A stretch of DNA of 64,000 nucleotides, from the NCBI GenBank assembly GCA_009599575.1, contig VWND01000012.1:558001-622000 (forward strand), given 5' to 3'. Within the stretch, counting starts at the first letter, position 1. Each line of letters begins with the position of its first letter. Below are positions 1 to 11,390 of the stretch, piece by piece. Below the pieces are notes generated by a model that saw only the letters and a list, made by a program, of their open reading frames with translations, did no database searches and had not been told where the DNA came from. Source of the stretch: Blumeriella jaapii. Lineage: Eukaryota > Ascomycota > Leotiomycetes > Helotiales > Drepanopezizaceae. The translations under genes were made by a program, and so were the position numbers.

Positions 1-1734
1 TCGACGATGTAGAAGCAGTTGCGTTCCTGGGGGCGGCTTGTTAGTTTGGAAGGGCTTGAGAGAGAGAGAGAGCACGCTTGGGCCGGGGGGACGCACGTCT
101 ACGTAGGCGATGTCTCCGGTGCGCATCCAGCGACCCGTCTGGGGATCATCGACGAAGATCTCCTTCGTGGCTCCTGGGTTCTTCCAGTACCCTTTCATTA
201 CGCTGTGCGCGTTGGTCAGTGACCGAGCCAGTGTGCGCGAAGAGATGCGATGGGTCAGAAAGAGAGCGGAGAAGAAGACGTACTTGGGACCCTGCACCCA
301 GATCTCGCCCCTCTCCCCACGCTTCACCTCCTGGCCGGTCACTGGATTCACGATCTGGGCTGAGCAGTTCGCGTTGAGCTCGCCGACAGAGGCGGCTGTC
401 GCGTTGACGGTCGTGTCCCAGCCGAGAAGAGAGCAGGTTCCTTCGGTCATGCCCCATCCTTGCTGCGGTGCGCATCAGCATGCAAAGGTGACAGGAACGG
501 AGGTGTCGTGGCGTGCAGGTAAACAAGTGTTAAGCGAGAAACTTACCCTCATCTGCCGGTCGCCCTCGGGCCACAGAGCCTCGCACTCCTTGATGACATC
601 TCCCCCTAACGGCGCCGCGCCAGAGCCTATGTCTGTGACGCTGCTCAAGTCGTACTTCTTCGTCAGAGGCGATTTGACCAAAGCCTATCATCTCGCATGA
701 GCGCGGATCGTCAGAAGGGTGCCGTCACCTTCTGGACCAGGAAGGGAGGACAAGACGCACCACCACAATCGGAGGAACCATGATCAGCGAGGAAATCTGG
801 AACCTCTGGACCGACTCGAGCATCTTGACGAAATCGAACTTCTTCATGATGTAGACCGGGATACCACGGTTCGGGGCGCAGGTGATGAAAATGGCCTGGC
901 CCATGGCGTGGTACATGGGGACGAAGCAGAGCCAGTTTCTACACCACGTTAGCTGCTATCCGTCCCTCCCTCCCGTCCCTCGGCCACGCTGGCCGCTGGC
1001 GAGAAGAGTGCAGAGTCGACTCACGCCCTCTTCGTCTTCGCTTCGTAATCTGGATGCAGCCGGGGCATGTGGTTGTACTGCAGCGCATTGGCAATGAAGT
1101 TGTAATGCGTGATCATCACTCCCTTCGGCACCCCCGTCGTGCCGGAGCTGTAATTCAAGCAGCACACCTCGTCCTTCGCATCTTGCGGCTCCTTCCACTG
1201 GAACCGGCTGCCCAGGCTCTCGCTCTCGACGAGGGCGCTCCAATGCCTCACCCCCAGCCGTCCCCTGTCCCTCCCGGAGAACAAGGCGTCGTCAAAGGCA
1301 AAGAGCCGCTCCGTGCCCATGCCGATGCTCGCCGCCGCCTCCAGACCCAGCTCCAAGGCGGCGTCGGCGCACAGGAGGAACTTGGCCTCGGAGTTCTGGA
1401 GCTGGTACGCGAGCTCGCGCGCCACGTAGCCGGGGTTCGCGCCGGTGAAGACGCCGCCGGCCATCAGGATGCCCATCAGGGCCACGGGGAAGAAGACGTT
1501 GTTCCCGGAGAAGAGCAGCACGCGGTCGCCGGGCTGGAGGCCGGCGGCGACGAGCCCGGCGGCGAAGCGCTGCGACCACAGGCGGAAGTCAGCATGGCTG
1601 AGGAAGAGCGTCTCGGGCTCGTCGGCGTCGATGAAGAGCGGCCTGTTGGGCAGTGGGTGCGTAGGTGATGTGAAGATGAAGGTTGGGAGAGAGACGGCGG
1701 GGATGGGGATCTGCCAACGGGAATGGATGGGCAT
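1..1734 (-). CDS. 4-coumarate-CoA ligase-like acyl-CoA synthetase (partial, C-terminus off window)
   Basis: Adenylate-forming enzyme that should activate a carboxylic acid with ATP and then load CoA. Six exons fit in phase: 1734-1025, 938-761, 684-547, 462-284, 202-97, 26-1, giving 445 visible residues against about 550 for the family. The AMP-binding P-loop YSSGTTGVPKGV is near residue 194. Other family motifs are PMYHAMGQ, YDLSSVTDIGSGAAPLG, GWGMTEGTC, GEIWVQGP, VMKGYWKNP and the ATPase motif TGDIAYVD. The start is MPIHSRWQIP; the upstream in-frame extension is made of promoter repeats and is not credible. The C-terminal catalytic lysine and any peroxisomal PTS1 tail lie outside the window, so location and substrate are open. 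Fungal relatives act on phenylpropanoids, fatty acids or polyketide starters. The family call is secure; substrate is not. Confidence 0.9.
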
Positions 1735-1756
1735 GTTGAAGGCGCACTGGGGGGAA

Positions 1757-1885
1757 GGCTCTTGTATGTGATGTTGTTTTGGTTTGTAGATGTTTTGGTT
1801 TGTAGATGGAGCGTCTCGGCTCTTGTATGTGATGTTGTTTTGGTTTGTAGATGGAGCGTCTTGTCTCTTGTATGTGAGTTCGTTT
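1757..1885. repeat. Short tandem repeat upstream of the CoA ligase
   Basis: Two and a half imperfect copies of a ~45-bp unit containing tgtatgtgatgttgttttgg and tttgtagatggagcgtct. They lie in the leader/promoter of the minus-strand CoA ligase, 20-150 bp before its ATG. No known regulatory site recognised. Confidence 0.6.
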
Positions 1886-3559
1886 TGGTGGGTGTTTATA
1901 AATGGCGGCTCAGATGTGAGAAGTGAGGCGCGAGATGAGACACGATAACACGAGACGTAACACAAACGATCTATCGTCAACAATTCACATCATCCAAGTC
2001 TGCCATGCCATGAACGATGAGGGGTATCTATGTAACTTATAACTTCTTCGTTGAAGCTTCCAGCGAAGCGGCTCGCTCGGCTGCCAGATGCGAGCCGAGA
2101 CCGAGGCGAGGGGTAAGGTTCGTTCGTTCGCTCGTTCGTTCGTGGGTGCCGACGCCCCAAGTCGAGCGGAGGAATTCAAATGCCGGCCGTCGCAGAGAAG
2201 ATCTGGACGAGATCGATGGACGAGATGCGTGACAGAAATGGGCTTTCGTAGCGCCTGGATGGGTCAAGTGAACTACCGTCACTCCCTGGCACGCCGCGGT
2301 GTTTGGCTGGAGACCGATCTCGATCACGTGAGATGGGCTTCCCAATTCATCGGTGTGCTTTGGAAGCAAGAAACCCTGACTCTCGAGTCTGCTACAGTAC
2401 AGTGCATGCTCGTAGAGGCATTCCTTCGTTGACTGCTGCCTCCAATGCCATGGCTGCTGCCACGCTCTCACAGGCGAGATGGGTCATCCATAGAAGCAAC
2501 AAGGTGTCTGTCCATTTACCTCCGATGATCGAGTTGCTCAGTAGCTAGTGAGGAACGTGGAACGCTGCAGAGTTGTTGACTTGGGACGAGATGTGAGATT
2601 TCAGAAGCATTGTTTCGAAAGGAAAAGGCGGGAAAAAAGAACGAATGCAAAAACGATAGCTTGACCATCGAACACCAGGGAGAGCGCCATCGAATAATCA
2701 ATCGTTGGCTGTCGTGGTTCGGCCCTCTCGACGCTTCGGTTGTTTCCTTTCCTCGCGTATCTATGGCATCTGACCCTCGCTAAAGCGCAGACATCGCGAC
2801 ACGCCCTCGCCTAATCTCCTGAGGGGTCTCCCCGTCAACAGTGGAGACCTTACTGTCGACCGGCTATCTTTGTGTAAGTGCAACCCCACCTTTTGCAGTT
2901 GTGGATTCCAAGTGATATTCTACTGCGATAGTACGACTCTGTAGGTGATTGATCTTGGCCTTCAGTTGCTCTGATCGTCACAGAAACGGCGACACAAAAA
3001 CCGGCAAAACAACACGACCGAAAGAAAGCTGCACGCCATCGCATCGGCGCACATGAGCAGTTAGTTGTTCGAACGACAATTCGGCGTCGTCACGTGATGG
3101 GGGTTTTGAACATGCGGTACAGTACAAGCGGGCACAAGCAGGCACTACGGCCAGACCGGTGGGTGAAAAGGGCTGGGAAACCTTTTAGAAAAGAGCAAAA
3201 TATACGAGACTGTCAGAGCAGCTACCGTATGAGCTGGAGGAGACGCGTTGCATTGGAGTAGCTAGGGGGGTACTGTACAGTATGTACAGTAGGTCTGCTT
3301 TTGTACCGTGGAGGGCAGCCGGCCAGACGCAGGGTTTATGAGCGGAAAGCCATTATTTTCGGGCGATTATTGCTTTTTGACTGGGTCGCTGAAGGCTGAC
3401 TGAGGATGTATGATGGAAGCGCGATGGCTAGCACAGAATCAGAGCTGGGAGCTGGGAGCAACATGTATCGTTCATTTTGGGTACCCATAGGGTCACGTGG
3501 GTTCGGGTGACAATCAGATCACGTGGCAGTGCACTCGCTTAGCTAGTAGAAAGGCGTAC
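1886..3559. other. Intergenic, no gene recognised; contains E-box-like CACGTG sites
   Basis: No open frame here has family features or a coding look. TCACGTGA palindromes occur at 2324-2331 and 3090-3097, with further CACGTG cores at 3494-3499 and 3520-3525; these match the core bound by fungal bHLH factors of the Cbf1 type. 2800-2990 resembles 4190-4420 (separate repeat entry). Confidence 0.6.
2800..2990. repeat. Diverged copy of a dispersed repeat (second copy at 4190-4420)
   Basis: Shared landmarks in the same order in both places are a tctcc-gtggggtct-cccgtc block, a ttttgcagttgt-gattccaag block, and a final tgatcttggc / tgaacttggc. Differences are mostly transitions, as expected after RIP or long decay. 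No coding sequence seen in either copy. The copy identity is by eye. Confidence 0.55.
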
Positions 3560-6108
3560 GGATTTCAACCCGTGATGGAAAACGAGTCTTTTCGCTGTAT
3601 CATTAATTTATGATAATAATACTGATTAGTAATTAAATACCGATTTCAACCCGTGATGTAAGATTGGGTTCACCGTTGAATCACCAATCTGTGATACCGA
3701 TACCACTCAACAATTAAACTCCGATTTCAATTCGTCATTTGATACTAGTCTTCCTGAACCACCAACATGTGATACCAATGCTGTAGAAGTAGGTAGGAAA
3801 CCCACTTTGATACGGCCACATGTCGGTGGGTAACGGAGTCTAGGGAATGCCCCAGAAAGACACGAGACACAGAAAAGAAGAATGAGTGTAGGTATAAACT
3901 GGAGTGCGTTGTTATTGTATTCTCTAAAAGGAGTGCTATGCTTTTATACCTGTTGAAGGTAGTAGTCGCAAGGGGGCTCGAAGGGCTGCATGCCTAAGCC
4001 ATAGCTAAATACATCAACATCTGGGAATCCAAAACACTACCGTTTACAATACTAATAAATAATTAAACTCCGATTTCAATCCGTAGTCCTAAACAAATCT
4101 CTCCTGTACCACCAACCTGTGATACTGTGACGGTTGACCCTTTTGCCTCTTTCTCTTTTGCTTTTCTTGGTCGCGTACAGTATCTGTGGCACTTGTCACC
4201 TGATACTCTCCCCCATCTCCCGGTGGGTCTTCCCATCGACTGCAGAAGCCAATTTTTTTTATAAGGCCCTTTCCCTTTAGCAAGCTTTATTTTCCGTAGT
4301 TGTTAATTCCAAGTGGATATGTTTGTTGCCAAACCGGAGACTCGTTTTCTTTCATGGTATTTGAACTTGGCGACCTAAGCTGACTGATTTCAGGCTTCAG
4401 ATTGATAAGATCGTTGCAGATACTAATGTTAATCAGTAGTAAATACCGATTCAACTCGTGATTGAAGATTGGTTTTTTTTTTCGCTGTGTGTTACAAATT
4501 TGTGATACTAATACTAATAATTTGTGAATACCGATTTCAACCCGTGATTGAAAACGAGTCTTTCCTGTATCACCAGCTTACAATACCAACCCCAATCAAT
4601 AGTAATACCGATTCCAATCCGTGATTGAAAGCCAATCTTTTCGCTGTCTTGTTAATCTATACAATTAATACTAATCAATAGTAAATACCGATTCCAACCC
4701 GTGATTGAAAACTAGTTCTTTTGTACTACAGTACCAACCTGTGATATTAACACTAATTAGTAATTAAATACCGATTTCAACCCGTGATTAAAGACGAGTC
4801 TTTTTTGTATCACCAACTTACAGTACCAATTCTAATCAATAGTAAATACCGATTTTAATCCGCGATTGAAAAACTAGTTTTTTTTGTATTACAATATCAA
4901 CCTGTAATACTAATACTAATCAATAGTGAGTACCGATTTCAACCCGTGATTGAAAACGAGTCTTTCCTGTTTCACCAGCTTACAGTACCAACATCAATCA
5001 ATAGTAAATACCGGTTTCAACCCGCGATTGAAAACTAGTTTTTTTTTGTATTACAGTACCAACCTGTGAATTTAACACTAATTAGTAATTAAATACCGAT
5101 TTCAAAGCGTAATTGAAACGAGTCTTTCCTGTATCACCAGCTTATAATACCAATACCAATCAATAGTAAATACCGATTTCAACCCGTGATTGAAAACGAG
5201 TCTTTCCTGTTTCACCAGCTTACAATACCAACACCAATCAATAGTAAATACCGGTTTCAACCCGTGATTGAAAACTAGTTCTTTTGTATTACAGTACCAA
5301 CCTGTGATGTTAACACTAATGAGTATTTAAATACCGATTTCAACCCGTGATTGAAGACGAGTCTTTCCTGTATCACCAACTTATAATACCAACCCCAATC
5401 AATAGTAAATTCCGATTTCAACCCGCGATTGAAGATTGGTTTTTTTTCCCTGTGTTACCAACTTGTAATACTAATACTAATCAATAGTAATACCGATTCC
5501 AACCCGTGATTGAAACGAGTCTTTCCTGTATCACCAGCTTACAGTACCAACATCAATCAATAGTAAATACCGGTTTCAACCCGCGATTGAAAACTAGTTT
5601 TTTTGTATTACAGTACCAATCTGTGATATTAACACTAATAAGTATTTAAATAGGTACCGATTTCAATCCGTGATTGGAAAATAGTATTTCCGTATTACCA
5701 ACCTGTGATATTAATACTAATTAGTAATTAAATACCGATTTCAAAGCGTGATTGAAACGAGTCTTTCCTGAAACACCAATTTACAATACCAACACCAATC
5801 AATAGTAATACCGATTTCAATCCGTGATTGAAAGTCAATATTTTAGCTGTATTGTTAATCTATACAACTAATACTAATCAGTAGGTAAATACCGATTTCA
5901 ACCCGTGATTGAAAACGAGTCTTTCCTGTATCACCAACCTATGGTACCAACACCAATCAATGTCAATACCGATCTCAATCCGTGATGAAAGCTAATCTTT
6001 TCGCTGTACTGTCAATCTATACTACCAACCCCAATCAATAGTATTACCGATTTCAATCCCTAATCGAAAACAAGTCTGTCCTGCACCATCAACCTACGAT
6101 ACCAACCA
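3560..6108. repeat. AT-rich ~80-bp satellite array, about 25 degenerate copies
   Basis: The unit runs ataccgatttcaacccgtga, then ttgaaaacgagtctttcctg, then caccaacttacaataccaac, then caatcaatagtaa. It recurs head to tail roughly every 78-84 bp. Copies differ mainly by C/T and A/G changes and by the length of a T run after the conserved gatttcaa. There are no open frames of note. Two non-satellite segments interrupt the array, at about 3785-4050 and 4120-4430; the second is the diverged partner of 2800-2990. Confidence 0.9.
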
Positions 6109-6602
6109 GACCACACGGTAGAACGCCGAGAAAGCCGAGAAAGCCAAGATTGTTTGTTGACATACCCGTATGAAGACAAGCTTCCCACCGAGACCCCCCG
6201 CCGCAGGGCCAACCCACATCTCGGCGAATCAAGACTCGGATCTCCGCCCGGATCGGCTTGTTTGGGAATGCTTGGCCGGCTCAGGGCCGCGCGACGTCAT
6301 GGGCCCGCCATGGGTACGTGGTGAAGGCATTGGCAACTTGACATCTCCATCGTCGGCCTGCGATGACGTTCGAGCGCGCGCTGGCCCGCGAGCCGACGTG
6401 GACCGTCGACGGGAAGCGAGCGTGGGCTAGACGGCGCTACACGACACTACGCGGAACGGCTGAGCGTCTGAACGTCTGAACGTCCGAACTGCTCGCACAA
6501 CCACCACCACCTCCCCCATCACCACCTCCCCCATCACCACCACCACCACCTCCACCACCACCATCACCACCACCACGACGGCGCTGCTCGCCGGGGAGCC
6601 TC
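6109..6602. promoter_or_regulatory. Upstream region of the DUF2985 gene
   Basis: Base composition rises abruptly from AT-rich satellite to GC-rich DNA near 6160. The last 110 bp before the ATG is a CACCAC-rich pyrimidine tract typical of fungal 5' leaders. An 86-codon frame at 6170-6430 has no recognisable features and is not called. Confidence 0.5.
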
Positions 6603-8867
6603 ATGGCAGACGCGAATCCCCATCGTTTCGCCGGGCCGGACCCAACGCCGTCCTCGCCAGACGCCACGGCCGGACGGCGAAGGAGCAATTCGGCACGGAG
6701 CCAGCTGAGCCAGCCGAGCCAGCCCTCCCACTTCCTGACCCCCGTGGCAGAGAGAGCAGAGTGGGCAGAGGAGGGCGGGCCGGCGAGACGGAGGGGGTAT
6801 GACCGCCGGCCCAGCATCCGCATCCGGCGCGCGAGCTCGATGCAGAATGTGGTGCCGGGAGGTTTTCCGGTCGAGGGCTCGAGGGCGCAGGATTTCGCGC
6901 CCAGTGCGAGCCCGAACACCACCTCCCTGAGGCGGAACCGCAGCGTGTCGGACCCGCAGAGAGGGACGACGCTGCCGTCGAGGGGGGCGGCGCGGCACGA
7001 GAGCTCTCTGCCGTGTATGAACGAAGAGACGGCGACGGCGACGGCGGCGGCGACGGCGACGACTCCGCCTCCCACGACCACTCCTCCTCCCGCGACGGGG
7101 ACGCCACGGACGCCACGGCGCCCGTTATCGGGGACCCCGGCGACGGCGGAGCCCAAGAGGCTGGTGCCGCAGCCGAGCTCGTTGTGGAGGCCGTTGCGGA
7201 GGGCGAGGACCAACATAGGGAGCGGCGCGGACCAGCCGAGAGCGAAGGGGAAGGAGAAGAGCCGCGCCCCGGAGGACGGGAGTGGGCATGCGGAGTACGA
7301 GGAAGATTTGGTGGACCTGCTGGATCTTGTGGGTATGTTGGGCGAGGCTCTCCGGCGCCGGCGTGGGCAGCGGGTTAACGATGCGCAGATCCCGAGGTGG
7401 CGACGCTGCAAACTCTCACGAACGTGCAAAACTCCCTCTTCGTCCCGGATCTGGGCAAGTATCTCAATCGACGACCGACGTACAATCTGACGAAACGCGC
7501 GGCGCCCGAGGACAGCACGACGTCCAGCGACGACGACGACCCCGGGTCCCGCGTGCCTCCGGACGATGAGGCGCGCCCCGCCGCTCGTCGGGTGGCTTCG
7601 GGCGCGACGCTGAACACCATCTCCTCCAACGTGAACGAGCGGTACTATGCCGTTCTGCCGCACGGCGTGCGCCTCCCGGGCTGGACCGAGGAGGAGAAGC
7701 TGGAGCTGAACGATCATGTGCGGCACATGCTCCACTCCCGTCGCTCGAAGTTCAAGCGGAGCATGAAGGGCTTCAAGCAGTATGTCTCGAAGCCCCTCGG
7801 CTTCTTCGTCACCTTCTACGCGCTGTCGATCACGGCTTTTGGCCTGGCCTGGGTCCTCTTCCTCATCGGTATGCTCTCTTCCTCCGGCGTCTTTCGGGCG
7901 CCCGCTGACCGGTGCAGGCTGGATCAACGTCGGAGGCTCCCGCGAAGACTACCTCATCAACATCATCGACAACGTCCTCGTCGCCCTCTTCGCCATCATG
8001 GGGGACGGCCTGGCCCCCTTCCGGGCCGTCGACACCTACCACATGTGTTTCATCGCCCACTACCACCACCTGACCTGGCGCCTCCGACGCGAGCAATCGC
8101 TCCCGCGCCTCGCCAACAACTCGGACCTCCCGGCCGCGCAGCCGGACGAGGTGCAGGACGTGGAGAAGCAGGAATTCTCGGTGCTCTCGCCGGCGCAGGT
8201 GGAGCGGCTGCAGCACCACCAGAAGCGGTTCGCCAAGAGCCACAGCTTCTACAAGCCGCACGAGACGTCGACGCACTACGCCTTCCCCTTGCGCCTGCTG
8301 GTCGCCATCGTCGTGCTGCTCGACTGCCACAGCCTGCTGCAGATCGCGCTCGGCACCTGCACCTGGGCCATCTCGTACCACGTGCGGCCCTTCGCGCTCA
8401 CGACCGTCATCCTGTGCTGCAGCATCACGGTCAACATCCTGGCCGGGGTGCTGATCACGGTCGGCGACCACCGGACGCGCAAGAAGGACGTGCGCGAGCG
8501 CATGGTGCGGCAGGAGCTGACGGCCGACGCCATCCGCAAGGTGGAGAAGAAGCGCCGGCACGAGCTCAAGAAGGCCGGTCTGATCCGGGACGGCGAGGGC
8601 ATCGGGAGCGCGCTGGATGTGCCGGAGCCGGCGCCGGAGGACGAGAGCGAGGTGGTGCGGACCCTCGATCCGGGGGCGCACGCGCTGATCCGGGGGAGCG
8701 AGAGGGGGCGGCGGCGGGACGGGGATGGGGATGGGCCCCGGCCGACGGAGGCCGAGATGTCGGAGGCCGAAGAGAAGAGGGGGGGTGAGGGTGAGGGTGG
8801 GGGCGATAGTGAGGGTGACGATGCTGACGGGAAGAGCAAGTCCCCTTCTGAAGCGAAGGAGGTGTAG
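6603..8867 (+). CDS. DUF2985-family integral membrane protein
   Basis: Fungal membrane protein of unknown function, 719 aa from three exons (6603-7332, 7389-7868, 7918-8867) whose phases agree. Residues 1-240 are Ser/Pro/Arg-rich and probably disordered. A stretch ending VRLPGWTEEEKLELNDHVR leads into a hydrophobic segment near 380-403 (GFFVTFYALSITAFGLAWVL). The DUF2985 signature follows: GWINVGGSREDYLINIIDN, FAIMGDGLAPFRAVDTYHM and AHYHHLTWRLRRE. Further membrane segments lie near 525-555 and 560-588. The C-terminal ~100 residues are charged and Gly/Asp/Glu-rich. The family assignment rests on these motifs; no biochemical role is known to me. Its neighbours give no functional clue. Confidence 0.88.
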
Positions 8868-8951
8868 AAATTGGCACAGGTGCAGGGCTTTGGATGATGG
8901 GTGAAATTACCAGATTCATCGGACGACGCAACTGGTTGATGGTATCGACGT

Positions 8952-9716
8952 ACATAATATGTTGTTCTCTTTGGATTATATATGTTCTCCCTGGATTATA
9001 TATGTTGTTTTCCTTGGATTATATGTTGTTCTCCTCGGATTATTAATATTGTTTTCCCTGGATTATATATGTTGTTCTTTTTGGATTATATATACTGTTC
9101 TTCCTGGGTTATATATGTTGCTCTTCTCGGATTATTAATATTGTTTTCTTTGGATTATAATATTTGTTCTCCCTGGATTATATAATTTGTTCTCCCTGGG
9201 TTATATATGCTGTTCTCCCTGGATTATATATGTTGCTCTTTTCGGACTATATATGTTCTCCTTGACCTATATAATTTGTTCTCCCTGAATTACATAACTT
9301 ATTCTCCCTGGATTATATATGCTGTTCTCTTTGGATTATATATGTTATTTTTCTTGGATTATTAATACTGTTCTCTTTGGATTATATATATTCTTCTGGA
9401 TTATATGTTGTTCTCCTCGGATTATATATATGTTCTCCTTGGATTATATATGTTCTCCCTGGGTTATATAATTTGTTTTCTTTGGATTTTATATGTTGTT
9501 TTCCTTGAATTACACATGATGTTTTTTTTGGATTATATATGTTCCTCTTCTTGGACTATAAAATTTGTTTTTTTTGGATTACATAATTTGTTCTCCTTGG
9601 ACTACACATGATGTTCTCCCTGGGTTATTTATTTGTTCTCCTCGGATTATTAATATTGTTCTTCCTGGATTATATAATTTTTTTTTTTTTGGATTATATT
9701 TACTGTTCTCCTTGGA
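8952..9716. repeat. 24-bp AT-rich minisatellite, ~32 copies
   Basis: Imperfect tandem copies of tggattatatatgttgttctccct begin about 85 bp after the DUF2985 stop codon. Copies vary in ttattaatattgttt versus ttatatatgttgttc and by small deletions. The frames open through it encode only LDYICCFPW-like periodic peptide and are artefacts. Confidence 0.93.
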
Positions 9717-9945
9717 CGAGACGAGACACAGAAGTAGAACATCTCAGTTGCCTGCCTCCGCACGGTATGTACACACTGTCCTGTCCTGTGCTGTCCTGTC
9801 CTGCACCGTACAGTACACACACTACACACTACATAGGTAGGTACGCAACATACGCAACACACGCAACACGCAACACACGCACTCCACGACGCTTACCCTC
9901 CCTGCCTGCCTGCCTGCACCCCCAACTCAACCCAACCCAACCCAT
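9717..9945. other. Low-complexity spacer between arrays
   Basis: Contains short runs of ctgtcctgtcctg, cacacactacacactac, acgcaacac and ctgcctgcctgcc. No gene. Confidence 0.7.
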
Positions 9946-10224
9946 ATTGTATTGTATTGTATTGTATTGTATTGTATTGTATTGTATTGTATTGTATTGT
10001 ATTGTATTGTATTGTATTGTATTGTATTGTATTGTATTGTATTGTATTGTATTGTATTGTATTGTATTGTATTGTATTGTATTGTATTGTATTGTATTGT
10101 ATTGTATTGTATTGTATTGTATTGTATTGTATTGTATTGTATTGTTGTATTGTATTGTATTGTATTGTATTGTATTGTATTGTATTGTATTGTATTGTAT
10201 TGTATTGTATTGTATTGTATTGTA
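9946..10224. repeat. Pentanucleotide (ATTGT)n microsatellite, about 55 copies
   Basis: Almost perfect attgt repeats run for ~280 bp with one break at 10141 (attgttgtattg), then degrade into tgtactgtactgtgttgtg. Period 5 lacks stop codons, so both strands stay open in several frames and yield YCIVL or YNTIQ periodic peptides; these are not genes. Confidence 0.97.
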
Positions 10225-10609
10225 CTGTACTGTGTTGTGTTGTGTTGTACTGTACTGTACTGTATATCTCCATCCGCGCCTACCGCAGCCCATCGATAAC
10301 CGCCAGCCTGGCTGGCTGCCTGTTTAACTAACTGGCTGCCTGCCTAACTGGCTGCCTGCCTGCCTGCCCCACCGCATCGGTCCCTGGGTATGTAAACACA
10401 CACACACACACACAATCTCAGAAGCGAGCGTGCGTGAGTCAGTGAATGAGTGAGTGAATGTCGGCTCTTGCCGTTCGCTGGTTCGGTGCTAGATGCGAGG
10501 CTTGCTAGATGCGAGGTTTGCTAGATGCGAGGCTTGGCGCGTGCGGAGTGGGTTCGGGACGTGCGGAGTGGGTTCGGACGTATGTATATATGTACACAGA
10601 AATGTATGT
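10225..10609. other. Spacer with short repeats, no gene
   Basis: Contains ctgcctgcctaactgg repeats, a (CA)n run near 10398, gagtgagtgaatg, and three copies of gctagatgcgagg(c/t)tt around 10488-10535. No gene. Confidence 0.6.
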
Positions 10610-11390
10610 ACTTAGTGCGTTGGTACTGTGCTGGTATTGTAATGTACTGTATTGTATTGTAATGGTAGTGTATTGGTACTGTACTTACTGTATTGGTATT
10701 GTGCTGGTATTGGTAATGTACTGTACTGTACTTACTGTATTGGTAGTGTGCTGTACTGCATTGGTACTGTACTGGTACTGTACTTACTGCATTGGTATTG
10801 TGCTGTACTGTACTTACTGCTTTGGTACTGTACTTACTGTATTGGTATTGTACTGTACTGTACTTACTGCATTGTACTTACTGCATTGGTGCTGTGCTGT
10901 ACTGTGCTTACTGCTTTGGTACTGCATTGGTAGTGTGCTTACTGTATTGGTAGTGTACTTACTGCTTTGGTAGTGTGCTGGTGCTGTGCTGGTACTGTAC
11001 TTACTGTACTGTACTTACTGCATTGGTAGTGTGCTGGTACTGTATTGGTACTGTACTGTACTCTGCTTTGGTAGTGTGCTGGTACTGTACTGGTACTGTG
11101 CTTACTGTATTGGTATTGTGCTGTACTGTACTTACTGCTTTGGTACTGTACTTACTGTATTGGTATTGTACTGTACTGTACTTACTGCATTGTACTTACT
11201 GCATTGGTGCTGTGCTGTACTGTACTGGTAGTGTGCTGGTACTGTGCTGGTACTGTGCTGGTACAGTACTTACTGTATTGGTACTGCATTGGTACTGCAT
11301 TGGTACTGCATTGGTACTGTACTTACTGTATTGGTACTGTGCTTACTGTATTGGTACTGTACTTACTGCATTGGTACTTACTGTACCAAA
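10610..11390. repeat. Degenerate GTACT/TGTATTGG array
   Basis: About 780 bp built from tggtactgtacttactgtat, ttggtattgtgctgtactg and similar short blocks, with higher-order repeats of ~90-110 bp (for example 10800-10900 against 11110-11210). It is rich in self-complementary GTAC. Open frames spelling LYWYCTYC are repeat artefacts. Confidence 0.9.

Noticed and set aside
3785..4050. Solo LTR inside the satellite
   Set aside because: No TG..CA ends with a clean short duplication could be placed, so I left it as an unidentified insertion.
3560..6108. CRISPR-like array
   Set aside because: Repeats are degenerate throughout, with no unique spacers, no cas genes and a eukaryotic context; it is a satellite.
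6170..6430. 86-codon frame upstream of the DUF2985 gene
   Set aside because: No features; sits in a GC-rich leader where random open frames are expected.
9829..10331. Long open frames on both strands inside the ATTGT array
   Set aside because: Period-5 sequence without stop codons; the peptides are perfectly periodic (YCIVL, YNTIQ) and have no start context or composition of a gene.
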